Of a stretch of 64,000 nt of DNA, positions 1 to 9,696 are shown piece by piece. The translations under genes were made by a program, and so were the position numbers. Position 1 is the first letter of the stretch. Every line of letters begins with the position of its first letter. This DNA is from Mucilaginibacter sp. SMC90 (GTDB taxonomy: Bacteria; Bacteroidota; Bacteroidia; Sphingobacteriales; Sphingobacteriaceae): assembly GCF_022811725.1 (NCBI RefSeq), contig NZ_CP094527.1, positions 6,014,001 to 6,078,000 of the forward strand, read 5' to 3'. The notes under the pieces were generated by a model. It was not told where the DNA came from. It was given only the letters and a program-made list of their open reading frames with translations, and did no database searches.

Positions 1-1409
1 AGATCTCGAGTAAATTTCATTTCGGCATACACGCCGCCGTTAAAATTGCTGCGTATTAGGTTATTGTAGATACTTAAAGCCTGGGCCACCGGGTTAATTT
101 GTCCGCCCTGTTGATTAGCCTGCGGCAGCGGACCAGAAAATGAGCCATCCGCATTACGTACCGACTGATCGGGAGCACTTAACAAAGCACCGTAAATAAC
201 ACCATTATTATCACCAATCGATACATTTTGGTTGGTACGACTACCGGATATGGTGGTACCTACCTTCAACCAATCCTTCACCTGCGAGTTGATATTGGTG
301 CGGATGGTATAACGGGTAAAGTCGTTGCCCAAAATAGTACCCAATTGCCTTAAATAACCGCCAGAGATATAATAATCTGTACCTTCTTTACCACCTGAAA
401 TGGACACCTGGTGACTTTGCATCGGCGCGTTCCGGAAAATTTCATGCTGCCAGTTAGTTCCGTTACCCAATAGGTTCGGATCGGCAAACTCACCGCGTTT
501 TTGAACACCAATTACATCGGCAAGGGCATTTTGCAATGCGGCGTATTGCTGCAGGTTCATCATTTTTAAAAACTTACCCTGTTCCTGGTAACCGAAATAA
601 CCATCATAACCCACGCGCGCACTACCGTTTTTACCGCGCTTGGTAGTAATAATGATTACACCGTTTGATGCCCGGCTACCATAAATTGCCGTTGCCGATG
701 CATCTTTCAGCACATCGATAGATTCGATATCGCTCGGATTGATCAACGCCAGTGGACTCACTGCATTCTCATCATTGTTAGAAGTTAACTGCGGAGAGCG
801 GCCACTGGTTGATTTGTTGGTTGCATCCCCCGAAACAGGAACACCGTCAATTACATACAAGGGCTCATTTGATAAACTCAACGAGGTAACACCACGCACC
901 CTAACCGAGGTTGAACTACCCGGAGCGCCCGAGTTTTGAGTTATGGTTAAACCCGCAGCTTTACCCTGCAGCAATTGATCAATACTTGGCTGTGGAATGT
1001 TTGCTATATCTGCAGCCTTTACTGATGATATAGCACCGTTAACATCCTGCCGCCTTTGTGAGCCGTAGCCGATAGCTACCACATTAACATCAGTAAGCGC
1101 AGTGGTTGTTGATTTAAGGGTAATTGCCAATGTTGTTTTGCTCCCTATCGCTACTTCTTGTTTTTCGGTACCGATGAAAGTAAAAACAAGAATTTTGGCA
1201 TTGGCCGGTAAAGTAAGGCGAAATTTACCGTCAACATCGGTAATCACCGTCGTTTTACTATCCTTAACAGCAACTGTAACGCCCGGCAGGGTGACGCCCT
1301 TTTCGTCTGAAACTGTTCCCTGCACCACCGTTCCCTGGTTTTGCGCCATCCCCCGGATGCACATCAACAGAAAGGAGAACAGCAATGCTATTCGTAGAAT
1401 TTTTCCCAT
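1..1409 (-). CDS. SusC/RagA-family TonB-linked outer membrane receptor (partial, C-terminus off the left edge)
   Basis: Outer-membrane TonB-dependent receptor that would import oligosaccharides or other large nutrients with a SusD-type lipoprotein. About 469 N-terminal residues are visible. They show a signal peptide ending near RGMAQ, a carboxypeptidase-regulatory-like beta domain (VVQGTVSDEKGVTLPGV), and a plug domain with the family motifs VRVRGVTS and LKDASATAIYGSRASNGVI. The ATG at 1409-1407 is chosen because a signal peptide follows directly. Most of the beta barrel and the expected susD gene lie outside the window. The hybrid regulator at 2168-6319 lies upstream on the same strand, as in polysaccharide utilisation loci. 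The substrate cannot be told from this part. Confidence 0.93.
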   Translation of the reverse strand, partial: MGKILRIALLFSFLLMCIRGMAQNQGTVVQGTVSDEKGVTLPGVTVAVKDSKTTVITDVDGKFRLTLPANAKILVFTFIGTEKQEVAIGSKTTLAITLKSTTTALTDVNVVAIGYGSQRRQDVNGAISSVKAADIANIPQPSIDQLLQGKAAGLTITQNSGAPGSSTSVRVRGVTSLSLSNEPLYVIDGVPVSGDATNKSTSGRSPQLTSNNDENAVSPLALINPSDIESIDVLKDASATAIYGSRASNGVIIITTKRGKNGSARVGYDGYFGYQEQGKFLKMMNLQQYAALQNALADVIGVQKRGEFADPNLLGNGTNWQHEIFRNAPMQSHQVSISGGKEGTDYYISGGYLRQLGTILGNDFTRYTIRTNINSQVKDWLKVGTTISGSRTNQNVSIGDNNGVIYGALLSAPDQSVRNADGSFSGPLPQANQQGGQINPVAQALSIYNNLIRSNFNGGVYAEMKFTRD

Positions 1410-2167
1410 AATTGATTGTTAGTTAATATTGATTTATTTAGATTTTAAGTTCTTAATGATACAGACTGGATAATACCGCTCCTTCCCTTGCCTGATGCCC
1501 GATCTCTCTGAAAATAGATTATCTATCCCCGTAATGGCCCCCGTTTCATCAATTAACATTGACGGATCATCCTGTTAATAAATTGGTTTGTTACTTATTA
1601 GGTTTATATCAACCCTTGCCTCAGCAAATGATTGTGGTTAATATTGATTATAACGATGGTAAAATTATATGCAACAAACAGCCCGGTTGTGGATAAATAG
1701 GGGTACAAATGTCAACCATATTTAAAATCCTAATTATCAATAACTTAATATAAAAAATTGCCATAAAAATGCTACAATAGTTACAAATGTGCACCCATTG
1801 ATATGGTTTATAATGACATTTTGGTGCGATAATAGTATCACCAGGAGCGGTTTATTGGGAGATAAAAAGAAGATAATTTTGAAATAGGAGAGATTCCGCT
1901 ATTTCTGCCACTGGTCGAAGTTTAGCGATAGCGTAACTTCGTCCTAAAATGTGTTAAGCTTTCAGCTTAACTACAATGAAAATTTGATCTTACTTATTTT
2001 CCACAAACGAGCATTGCAGCCGTCGCAAGCAGGATGCTTGCCTTATTTTAGGACGAAGTTACGTTATCGCTAAACCCGCGGCAGCAAAACCCATTAATCC
2101 AGAAAACCCATTCAATCCCGGTTCAGAAAAAATCAGCGCAATCAGCGTAATCCAGAAAAATCAACGG
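1410..2167. other. 758-bp intergenic region between regulator and susC-like gene
   Basis: No coding region seen. It holds an AT-rich leader for the susC-like gene (about 1410-1860), then an inverted-repeat element at 1909-2074. It ends in a repeated word at about 2130-2167 that recurs before guaA. I found no exact TAnnTTTG box on the minus strand here, so the susC promoter is not placed. Confidence 0.6.
1909..2074. repeat. MITE-like element with 30-bp inverted terminal arms
   Basis: Arms at 1921-1950 and 2045-2074 are inverted copies of each other with one mismatch in 30. Each arm is itself partly palindromic (CGAAGTT...AACTTCG). The 94-bp interior has two small perfect hairpins, GTTAAGC/GCTTAAC and GCAAGC/GCTTGC. 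Bases 1909-1941 recur in inverse orientation at 57905-57937 with one mismatch in 33, so this is a dispersed family. No open reading frame is inside. Confidence 0.8.
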
Positions 2168-5100
2168 TCAATCCTGGCTCATAGCTTCCTGATACTTGGA
2201 TGGAATGCTGTTAAACTCGGCTTTAAAGGTGCGTACAAAGTATTTCTGGCTCTTGAAGCCAACCTTGTGGCAAATTTGAGATATGGTAAGATGTCCGGTT
2301 TCAAGCAATTGTGCAGCGCGTTTTAAACGCATGGAACGCACAAGCTCATTGGGGGTTTTACCCGTCATTTGCAGGATCTTTTTGTAGAGTGTATAGCGGC
2401 TTACAAACATATCGCTGCTTAATTCTTCAACAGAAAAATTAGGGTTGGAGATATTGGCATCTATCAGTAGCAGTACTTTTTTAATAAACAATTCTTCCGG
2501 CGAATCTACCTGCAGTTCAGTTGGTGTAACATCTACCTGTTTCTGGTAGGTTTTGCGCATTTTTTCCTGCTGGTTAAGGATGTTTTTTATTTTAGAATGC
2601 AGGATCTCGAAGTTAAACGGCTTGGTCATATAATCGGCGGCACCGGTTTCCAAGCCTTTGATCTGCTGCTCCTCCCCTGTTTGGGCAGTGAGCAATATCA
2701 CCGGAATATGTGATGTACGCGAATCGCCCTTGATCTTGCGGCACAGATCAATGCCATTCATTTCGGGCATGCTGATATCACTTACTACCAGGTTAGGGTG
2801 CTGGGCCAATGCCCTCTGCCAGCCTTTTTTACCATTTTCGGCCTCGATAATGTTAAAGGCATCTTTTAAATTATCCTTAATGTAAAACCTGAAATCCCCG
2901 TTGTCTTCTACCAGTAACACTGTTGGCTTTTTAGCATCACGGGTTTCTTTTGGTTGAGCAGGCTTTGCCAAATCCCCCTCGGCCATAAACTCCATACTAT
3001 GCTGCAGGTGATGCTCAGTATCCGTAAACAACGTTTCATCAACTTTTTGTAATGGTAATATCACCGTAAAGCAACTGCCCTGGTTATGTTCACTCTCTAC
3101 AAAAATTTCACCCTCATGCAGCTTTACAAACTCTTTGGTAATGGCAAGCCCGATCCCGCTGCCCTGGTTTAACATAGAACCCGGAATATCATGCTGAAAG
3201 AAAGGATCAAAGATCCGCTCTCTTTTTTCTTCAGGGATTCCGATACCTGTGTCCATCACCCGGATCTCCAGCAGATATTTATCCTCCTCCTGGTTGGGTT
3301 TCAGGCTAAGCAGTACACTTACCTGCCCACCCTCATGCGTAAACTTGTAAGCGTTTGACAGCAGGTTAAACAGGATACGCTCAATTTTGTCATGATCAAA
3401 ACTGGTAACAAACTCATCAACATCGGTATCAAAAACAAATTTGATATGTTTTTGATCGGCAATATCGGTGAACGACCACGACAGTTCTTTAATAAAGCTG
3501 ATGATATTTCCTGATCGCCTATACAGCTTAAGCTCCTGATATTCCATTTTCCTGAAATCCATTAGCTGGTTAACCAAATTAAGGAGGCGTTTGGCATTAC
3601 GGGTGATCATTGTTAGCTGGCGACGGGTTTCGGGCTCGCTCACCTGTTTCAGGATCTTATCAACCGGGGCCATGATCAGCGATAGCGGCGTACGAAATTC
3701 ATGACTTACGTTGGTAAAAAATTTAATCTTCATCAGGTCAAGTTCATGCATACGCTGGGCCTCTTCGCGCTCCTTTTCAATAGAGAATTGCGCCTTTAGC
3801 TTTTTGATGCCCCGTTGCCTGAAATAAAACAGTACGCCTATAAACAGCAATGCGTAAACTATATAAGCCCAGGTAGTTTTCCAAAATGGAGGCAGGATCC
3901 TGATATGCAGCGATATTTCCTTTCCGTTCCAAAACTCGTTATTGGTTGCTCTCACTTTAAAAGTGTAATCGCCGGGCTCAAGGTTATAAGTGGCTTTACG
4001 AAGCTTGTTATCAACCGAAATCCAGCCATCGTAAAAGCCCTCCATAGCATATTGTAGCTTAACCTTATCCGGGTTAAAGAAAGTAAGTGCCGCAAATTCA
4101 ATCGAAAACACGTTCTGATCGTAGTTAAGCACTATTTCTTTAAGCTGAGAAATAGATTCGGGTAATATTATCCGGCCATTAACCTTTTCGCCAACGCCCA
4201 AACTTTTGTCAAACAATTGAAAATCGGTAAATAATAACGTTGAGCTGCTTTTATCAAAATGCAGGGCTGATGGTTTAAAAACATTAAATCCGTTCCCTCC
4301 GCCAAAAATCAACTCCCCTTCGCCGGTCTTGCCTGACGAGTTTTCGGCAAACTCGCGCCCCTGCAATCCATCGGCTTCATTATAGTTTATAAAATGAAAT
4401 TGGAGTTGTGGCTTACTCCTGTCAACAATAATATTTGACAGCCCGTTGGGTGTACTTACCCAAATGTTATGGTTTTCATCTTCCCTGATATCTATAGTTG
4501 TATTATCAGGCAGGCCATCCTGTTTGGTAAGCGCCGTAAACTTTTTTGTGGCCGGGTTGAAAATATTGAGGCCCTCGCGAGTACTGATCCATATCAGCCC
4601 CTTACTGTCCTCCAAAATATTATTGGTATTATTGTTTATGAGGCTATTCGCATCTTTATCATCATGCAGGTAATGAGTAAACTTATTCTCTTTTTGATCA
4701 AGCTTATCAACCCCATAGGCGGTTATTACCCAAATATTTTTTTGCCGGTCTTCAAGCAGGGCACTTACATAGTTTGAATGGATGGTGTTTTGGGTAATAT
4801 CGCCATCAAATTTATAACTCTTTATCACCTGCCGGTTCCGGTTAAGCTTATTCAGCCCTGCCGACAGCGTACCTACCCAAAGATTCTGGTCGCTATCTTC
4901 CATGATAGAGCAGATCCTGTTTTCAGAAATACTCTTGGCCTCTCCATCAATATGTTTGTAGTGTTTAAAAGTTTTACCGTCATAACAATCAAGCCCCCCA
5001 TAATAGGTGCCTATCCATAGTTTTTGTTCATGATCAACATACAGGCAAACTATAACATTGTTGGTTAAGCTATTATTATCACCGGCATTATGCAGGTATT

Positions 5101-6319
5101 GTTTAAAACTGCCGGTTTTACGGTTCCAGTAAATGAGGCCTCCGCCATTGGTACCAATCCATATATTGCCCAGCTTGTCTTCGGCAAAATTATTTACGTC
5201 GCTAAAGGGTAAGCTGTTAACATCACTGAGATGGTGGGTGTAACCTGCAAATTTGATGATACTTGGATGGTAATAACTTAAGCCTCTTTTATAAGTGCCG
5301 CACCACATAATACCCGAATAATCACGATACATGCAGGTTACGCAGTTTTGCCCTATCGTTTTATTGTCATCCTCGCGATTAAGCATATAACTTAAACTAA
5401 AAGTATGCTTGTTAAGCAAGTTTATACCGCCATGGTCCGTTGCTATCCATATCCTGTTTTGATCATCTTGTGCCAGGTCTGATACAACATCTGTATTAAG
5501 GCCTGTACCGGCCGCACCTTTACCAATATGCTTAAAAATGCCCTTTTCCATATTGAGGTAAAACACCCCGGATGAATAGCTCGGCACAAAAACCCATATA
5601 TCATCCTGCCTGTCGATATATATTTTGTACGATGAGCTGAGGCCGGGCGGCAAACCACCAAGTGCCCTGCGATAATTAACTTTGTAGGTAACCGGATCCA
5701 GCCTTTCCAAAACACCGGTGTTGGATACCAGCCAAATACCCTTCTTTGAATCTACCGAAAGATCGGTAACCATATTAGTAAAGATAGAACTGCTGTCAGC
5801 ATCCTTATGCGCTAAATTGGTAAGCAGTTTTGTTTTGGGATCGTATTTGTAAACACCCTGATTTTTGTTGTGGTGCAAAAACCAAAAATTGCCGAACCTG
5901 TCGTTTTTAATAGCAGCGATGTAAGGGTCATAAAGTTTTATCTTGTACAGGAAATCTTTGTAGTTACGGGTAAATTTCTCGGTAGCAGGATCATAAATAT
6001 TAAAGCCCGTGCGGGTTTCGATCCAGAGCTTATTTTCCGGGCCGGGTGTTATGCTAACAATGTAATCGTCATCTAAAGTGGTGGTATCATTACCGGCATG
6101 TTTAAAGGTTTTGATCTTATACCCATCATACTTGTTAAGCCCCGATAAGGTGCCAAACCACATAAAACCTTTATCATCCTTATAAACGCAGTTAACCTGA
6201 TTATGCGATAACCCGTTATTAATATCAAGCCTTGAAAACTGAAATGGATTTGATTGCGCACTCAGCAATGCCGGGAAATACAGCATAAAAAGGCAACATA
6301 TCAAAATTTTACACTTCAT
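2168..6319 (-). CDS. hybrid two-component system sensor/regulator (HTCS) with AraC output
   Basis: One-protein two-component system of 1383 residues that senses a periplasmic ligand and activates nearby uptake genes. Order of parts: signal peptide (1-21); two seven-bladed periplasmic propeller regions with repeats of the type G.MWFGT..GL and IWIGT (about 25-700); Y_Y_Y domain (about 735-805); one membrane helix (about 813-832); histidine kinase dimerisation domain with H873 in VSHEFRTPLSL; ATPase domain with DTGIGIPEE and GSGIGLAI; receiver domain with D1181 in VVSDISMPEMNG and a TKPF motif; C-terminal AraC helix-turn-helix (about 1280-1375). All catalytic residues appear intact. The susC-like gene directly downstream is the likely target (inference from the usual layout of such loci). 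Confidence 0.96.
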   Translation of the reverse strand: MKCKILICCLFMLYFPALLSAQSNPFQFSRLDINNGLSHNQVNCVYKDDKGFMWFGTLSGLNKYDGYKIKTFKHAGNDTTTLDDDYIVSITPGPENKLWIETRTGFNIYDPATEKFTRNYKDFLYKIKLYDPYIAAIKNDRFGNFWFLHHNKNQGVYKYDPKTKLLTNLAHKDADSSSIFTNMVTDLSVDSKKGIWLVSNTGVLERLDPVTYKVNYRRALGGLPPGLSSSYKIYIDRQDDIWVFVPSYSSGVFYLNMEKGIFKHIGKGAAGTGLNTDVVSDLAQDDQNRIWIATDHGGINLLNKHTFSLSYMLNREDDNKTIGQNCVTCMYRDYSGIMWCGTYKRGLSYYHPSIIKFAGYTHHLSDVNSLPFSDVNNFAEDKLGNIWIGTNGGGLIYWNRKTGSFKQYLHNAGDNNSLTNNVIVCLYVDHEQKLWIGTYYGGLDCYDGKTFKHYKHIDGEAKSISENRICSIMEDSDQNLWVGTLSAGLNKLNRNRQVIKSYKFDGDITQNTIHSNYVSALLEDRQKNIWVITAYGVDKLDQKENKFTHYLHDDKDANSLINNNTNNILEDSKGLIWISTREGLNIFNPATKKFTALTKQDGLPDNTTIDIREDENHNIWVSTPNGLSNIIVDRSKPQLQFHFINYNEADGLQGREFAENSSGKTGEGELIFGGGNGFNVFKPSALHFDKSSSTLLFTDFQLFDKSLGVGEKVNGRIILPESISQLKEIVLNYDQNVFSIEFAALTFFNPDKVKLQYAMEGFYDGWISVDNKLRKATYNLEPGDYTFKVRATNNEFWNGKEISLHIRILPPFWKTTWAYIVYALLFIGVLFYFRQRGIKKLKAQFSIEKEREEAQRMHELDLMKIKFFTNVSHEFRTPLSLIMAPVDKILKQVSEPETRRQLTMITRNAKRLLNLVNQLMDFRKMEYQELKLYRRSGNIISFIKELSWSFTDIADQKHIKFVFDTDVDEFVTSFDHDKIERILFNLLSNAYKFTHEGGQVSVLLSLKPNQEEDKYLLEIRVMDTGIGIPEEKRERIFDPFFQHDIPGSMLNQGSGIGLAITKEFVKLHEGEIFVESEHNQGSCFTVILPLQKVDETLFTDTEHHLQHSMEFMAEGDLAKPAQPKETRDAKKPTVLLVEDNGDFRFYIKDNLKDAFNIIEAENGKKGWQRALAQHPNLVVSDISMPEMNGIDLCRKIKGDSRTSHIPVILLTAQTGEEQQIKGLETGAADYMTKPFNFEILHSKIKNILNQQEKMRKTYQKQVDVTPTELQVDSPEELFIKKVLLLIDANISNPNFSVEELSSDMFVSRYTLYKKILQMTGKTPNELVRSMRLKRAAQLLETGHLTISQICHKVGFKSQKYFVRTFKAEFNSIPSKYQEAMSQD

Positions 6320-6791
6320 TAACGATATTTTAAGGGCTGCGTTACGCTATATAAATTTTAACTTTTAGGTTTGCAGGCAAATAAGTTTAAACATTTAACC
6401 CAAATGGTCAAAAGGATTTAATTAGCTGTAATTTAATCTGCCATTAACACTGTATTTGATAATTTGCCCGCTTAAAACCGGTGCGGTTTTTGGCCGGGGT
6501 TTTGCTATAGCATTTATAATTGGTTTATTATCAAATGTACTTTTTATACAGAGGTAAGATATAATACTTTCTTTACATTATTTGGTTTTAAATTAACAAA
6601 AACATTTAAAATTATTGTTACAAACAACAAAATAACACATTGATATATAATACTTTTATTTCATTTTGGCAATCAGCAACACTGTTTTTAAAACGATTTA
6701 AAAAGTATTTCAATGAAATAAACGGAGCCTGGCAAACAAACTCCGGCAGGTTTTGTAGAAGTAACCGTATATTAATACAAGTACCTATTGA
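6320..6791. other. divergent intergenic region, HTCS / lipid transporter
   Basis: 472 bp, very AT-rich, no gene seen. It must carry divergent promoters for the regulator and the mlaE-like operon. I found no exact TAnnTTTG box with proper spacing; TTATTTGG near 6580-6590 is only a near match. Confidence 0.5.
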
Positions 6792-7598
6792 ATGGACAAT
6801 ACGCAAAGCATAACAAAGCACCCAAAAAGATTAGCAAGGTTTAAACAAAGCCTGAGCGACTTTTTTTTGACGCTTTATAATATCAACCAGTTTATCCTCC
6901 GTTTTTTTAAAGAAGCTTTTGTACCGCCCTTTGAACTCAAGGAAGTTGTACGCCAATGTTATGAGGTTGGAGTACGTTCATTTACACTGATATCGGTTAC
7001 AGGTTTCATTGTTGGCGTGATATTCACCAAGCAGTCAAGGCCATCATTGTCGCAATTTGGTGCCGAATCATGGCTCCCTTCATTAGTATCTATAGCTATC
7101 ATGCGCGCGCTTGCGCCATTGGTTACCGCGCTCATAGCCTCAGGAAAGGTGGGCTCAAGTATTGGTGCCGAATTAGGTTCGATGAGGGTAACCGAGCAGA
7201 TAGATGCCATGGAAGTATCGGGCACAAAACCTTTTAAATACCTGGTGTGCACCCGTGTTTTGGCTACCACCCTTACCATTCCTATTTTGTCGACCTACAC
7301 GGGCTTTGTGGCTTTGTTTGGCGGTTATTTGAACGTTACCCAAAACGAAGGCACCACCTGGACAACCTTTATACAGGAAGTTTTTGAGCCCTTAACTTTT
7401 ACCGATTTTGTGGCATCGCTCATCAAATCAATTGTATTTGGTTTTACCATTGGCATTGTTGGTTGTTACCAGGGCTATAACTCAAATAAGGGTACCGAAG
7501 GCGTGGGCAAGGCCGCAAACGGAGCGGTAATTACTGCCATGTTCCTGGTATTTATTGAAGAAGTTATTATTGTACAGATAACCGGCTGGTTCCGCTAA
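6792..7598 (+). CDS. MlaE-family ABC transporter permease
   Basis: Inner-membrane permease of an MCE-type phospholipid or hydrophobic-compound transporter, 268 residues, normal for the MlaE family. Several hydrophobic segments span about residues 55-265. The family-typical central region is seen as LAPLVTALIASGKVGSSIGAEL followed by MRVTEQIDAMEVSG. It starts a three-gene operon: the ATP-binding protein follows after 11 bp and the MCE protein after a further 28 bp. No MlaC-like periplasmic carrier or MlaB STAS protein is present, as is common in Bacteroidota. Substrate is unknown from sequence alone. Confidence 0.93.
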   Translation: MDNTQSITKHPKRLARFKQSLSDFFLTLYNINQFILRFFKEAFVPPFELKEVVRQCYEVGVRSFTLISVTGFIVGVIFTKQSRPSLSQFGAESWLPSLVSIAIMRALAPLVTALIASGKVGSSIGAELGSMRVTEQIDAMEVSGTKPFKYLVCTRVLATTLTIPILSTYTGFVALFGGYLNVTQNEGTTWTTFIQEVFEPLTFTDFVASLIKSIVFGFTIGIVGCYQGYNSNKGTEGVGKAANGAVITAMFLVFIEEVIIVQITGWFR

Positions 7599-7609
7599 TT
7601 AATTGAGAT

Positions 7610-8383
7610 ATGAAAAAGGCAGCAGTACAGGCAGATCATAATAACCCGGTTATCAGCATCAGGGGCCTCAAAAAAGCTTTCCAGGACTATGCGGTGCTTC
7701 GCGGTATCGACCTTGATCTTTACCAGGGCGAAAACCTGGTGGTACTTGGTCGTTCGGGTACGGGTAAATCGGTGCTGATCAAGATCATATCAGGCCTGCT
7801 CAAACCCGATGAGGGCATGGTAAAAGTATTTGGACAGGATATTGCCCATATAACCGAAGATGAATTGCAGAAGCTGCGTATCAGAATAGGGTTTTCATTT
7901 CAGAACAGTGCCTTGTACGATAGTATGACCGTTCGCAAAAACCTGGAGTTTCCGCTGGTACGCAACAAACGTAACCTTACCCGCGGCGAGATCAACACCG
8001 CTGTTGAAACTGTACTGGATGCGGTTGGGCTGTCACAAACTATTAATCAGATGCCATCCGAGCTTTCGGGGGGGCAGCGCAAGCGTATTGGCATTGCCCG
8101 CACACTGATCCTCAACCCCGAGATCATGTTGTACGATGAGCCAACCGCCGGCCTCGACCCTATTACCTGTATCGAAATCAATGACCTCATTAACGAGGTG
8201 CAGCAGCGTTATAACACATCATCCATTATCATAACACATGACCTTACCTGCGCCAAACAAACCGGCGACAGGATTGCTATGCTCTTAGACGGGCAGTTTC
8301 AACGTACCGGCACTTTCGATGAGGTATTTAATACCAACGACAGCCGGGTGAAACCATTTTACGACTACAACTTTATTCAATAA
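7610..8383 (+). CDS. MlaF-type ABC transporter ATP-binding protein
   Basis: Cytoplasmic ATPase (257 residues) that powers the adjacent permease. Visible motifs: Walker A GRSGTGKSVLIK, ABC signature LSGGQRKRIGIARTL, Walker B MLYDEPTAGLDP and an H-loop in SIIITHDL. The signature LSGGQRKR fits the MlaF subgroup. It sits between the permease and the MCE-domain protein with short gaps, so the three are almost certainly co-transcribed. Confidence 0.95.
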   Translation: MKKAAVQADHNNPVISIRGLKKAFQDYAVLRGIDLDLYQGENLVVLGRSGTGKSVLIKIISGLLKPDEGMVKVFGQDIAHITEDELQKLRIRIGFSFQNSALYDSMTVRKNLEFPLVRNKRNLTRGEINTAVETVLDAVGLSQTINQMPSELSGGQRKRIGIARTLILNPEIMLYDEPTAGLDPITCIEINDLINEVQQRYNTSSIIITHDLTCAKQTGDRIAMLLDGQFQRTGTFDEVFNTNDSRVKPFYDYNFIQ

Positions 8384-8411
8384 CAACACTTAGATAAGAT
8401 ATACCATTATC

Positions 8412-9401
8412 ATGGATCCAGCAGAAAACAGAAAATCGATCATAGTAGGCATATTCCTGGCACTTGGCCTTATTTTATTTATCCTGGGGGTATTCACCCT
8501 GGGTGGCCAGCAAAAAGCCTTTGTTAAAAACATAAAGCTAAGCGCCATATTTACCGATGTTGCCGGGTTAAAAAAGGGCAACGCCATTTGGTTTTCGGGC
8601 GTTAAGGTGGGCACTATCAGTAACATCAAATTCATTGGCCCGTCGGAGGTTCAGGTGTATATGAATGTTGATGAGGCTACCCAACAATATATCCGCCGTA
8701 ACGCTATGGCCAAAATAGGATCAGATGGTTTGATAGGTAACAAGATCATTGTAATAGAAGGCGGCACCGCGCAGGCACCTGTTATAGAAGACGGTGATGT
8801 ACTAAAGGCCGAAAAAATGCTTTCCACCGATGACATGCTAAAAACCCTGCAGGATAATAACCAAAACCTGTTAGCCATCACTAATGATTTTAAATCATTA
8901 AGCCACAACATATTGCAAGGCAAAGGTACCGTAGGGGCACTACTTGCCGATAGTACCATGGCTATGCAGCTGCGAGGCGCTATGCGCAACCTTCAGGCTA
9001 CTACACAAAGCGCAGCGTTAATGGCGGTACAGCTTGATCAGTTTAGCCGTAAAATGAACACTAAGGGCGGCCTTGCAGATAAAATGCTTACCGACACAGC
9101 TACTTTTGCGCAAATTAAACAGGCCGTAACCCAGCTGCAACAGACGGCTACAAATGCATCAACACTTACCAGCAATCTTACTAAAGCAAGCAATAAGCTT
9201 AACAGCACAGATAATGCACTTGGCGTACTATTGAACGATCAGAAAGCGGCAGTACAAACGCAATCGGCCATTAACAATCTGCAGGCAGCATCTATCAAAT
9301 TAAATGATGACCTTGAAGCTGCACAGCATAACTTCTTGCTTCGCGGGTTTTTCAAAAAACGCGATAAAGCGAAAGCTGATAGTTTGAAGGGCAAACAATA
9401 G
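8412..9401 (+). CDS. MlaD/MCE-domain membrane-anchored protein
   Basis: Periplasmic substrate-binding part of the lipid transporter, 329 residues. One N-terminal membrane helix (about 13-35: FLALGLILFILGVFTLGG) is followed by an MCE domain (about 43-125) with GLKKGNAIWFSGVKVG and ASKIGSDGLIGNKI-like signature (AKIGSDGLIGNKIIV). The C-terminal half is long, polar and helical, with repeated Gln/Asn/Thr-rich stretches that could form a coiled bundle or tube. It is the last gene of the operon and is followed by a hairpin with a T-run. Confidence 0.93.
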   Translation: MDPAENRKSIIVGIFLALGLILFILGVFTLGGQQKAFVKNIKLSAIFTDVAGLKKGNAIWFSGVKVGTISNIKFIGPSEVQVYMNVDEATQQYIRRNAMAKIGSDGLIGNKIIVIEGGTAQAPVIEDGDVLKAEKMLSTDDMLKTLQDNNQNLLAITNDFKSLSHNILQGKGTVGALLADSTMAMQLRGAMRNLQATTQSAALMAVQLDQFSRKMNTKGGLADKMLTDTATFAQIKQAVTQLQQTATNASTLTSNLTKASNKLNSTDNALGVLLNDQKAAVQTQSAINNLQAASIKLNDDLEAAQHNFLLRGFFKKRDKAKADSLKGKQ

Positions 9402-9407
9402 CCCCCT

Positions 9408-9450
9408 CAAATCTCCTCATCCCGGGGAGATTTGCAAACTACATTTTTTT
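9408..9450 (+). terminator. probable terminator after the mla-type operon
   Basis: Nine-base arms CAAATCTCC (9408-9416) and GGAGATTTG (9426-9434) form a perfect stem directly after the MCE gene stop; an 8-base T-run begins about 10 bases later. A second small hairpin (CCCTCTC/GAGAGGG) follows at about 9457-9475. The distance to the T-run makes intrinsic termination likely but not textbook. Confidence 0.55.
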
Positions 9451-9696
9451 TCAAGTCCCTCTCATCCGGAGAGGGATTTAGGGTGAGGCAAAAAAAATGC
9501 GTTCCGTATCTCACCCCGGAACGCAATCTCGACAGCATCTCACTGATATCGATCAACTAAATCAGGTAAATCTCACCCTGTATCTTATTATACACGCATA
9601 TCGTGCCATTGTTTTAAATAATTAAAAATCAGATATTTAAACAAAGTCCAACTTTTTAACATGTTCGATTATGTACATATACCGTCCTCTTTCGGA

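Noticed and set aside
1102..1422. Plus-strand frame opposite the susC-like gene
   Set aside because: It mirrors the minus-strand coding sequence, which has a clear signal peptide and family motifs.
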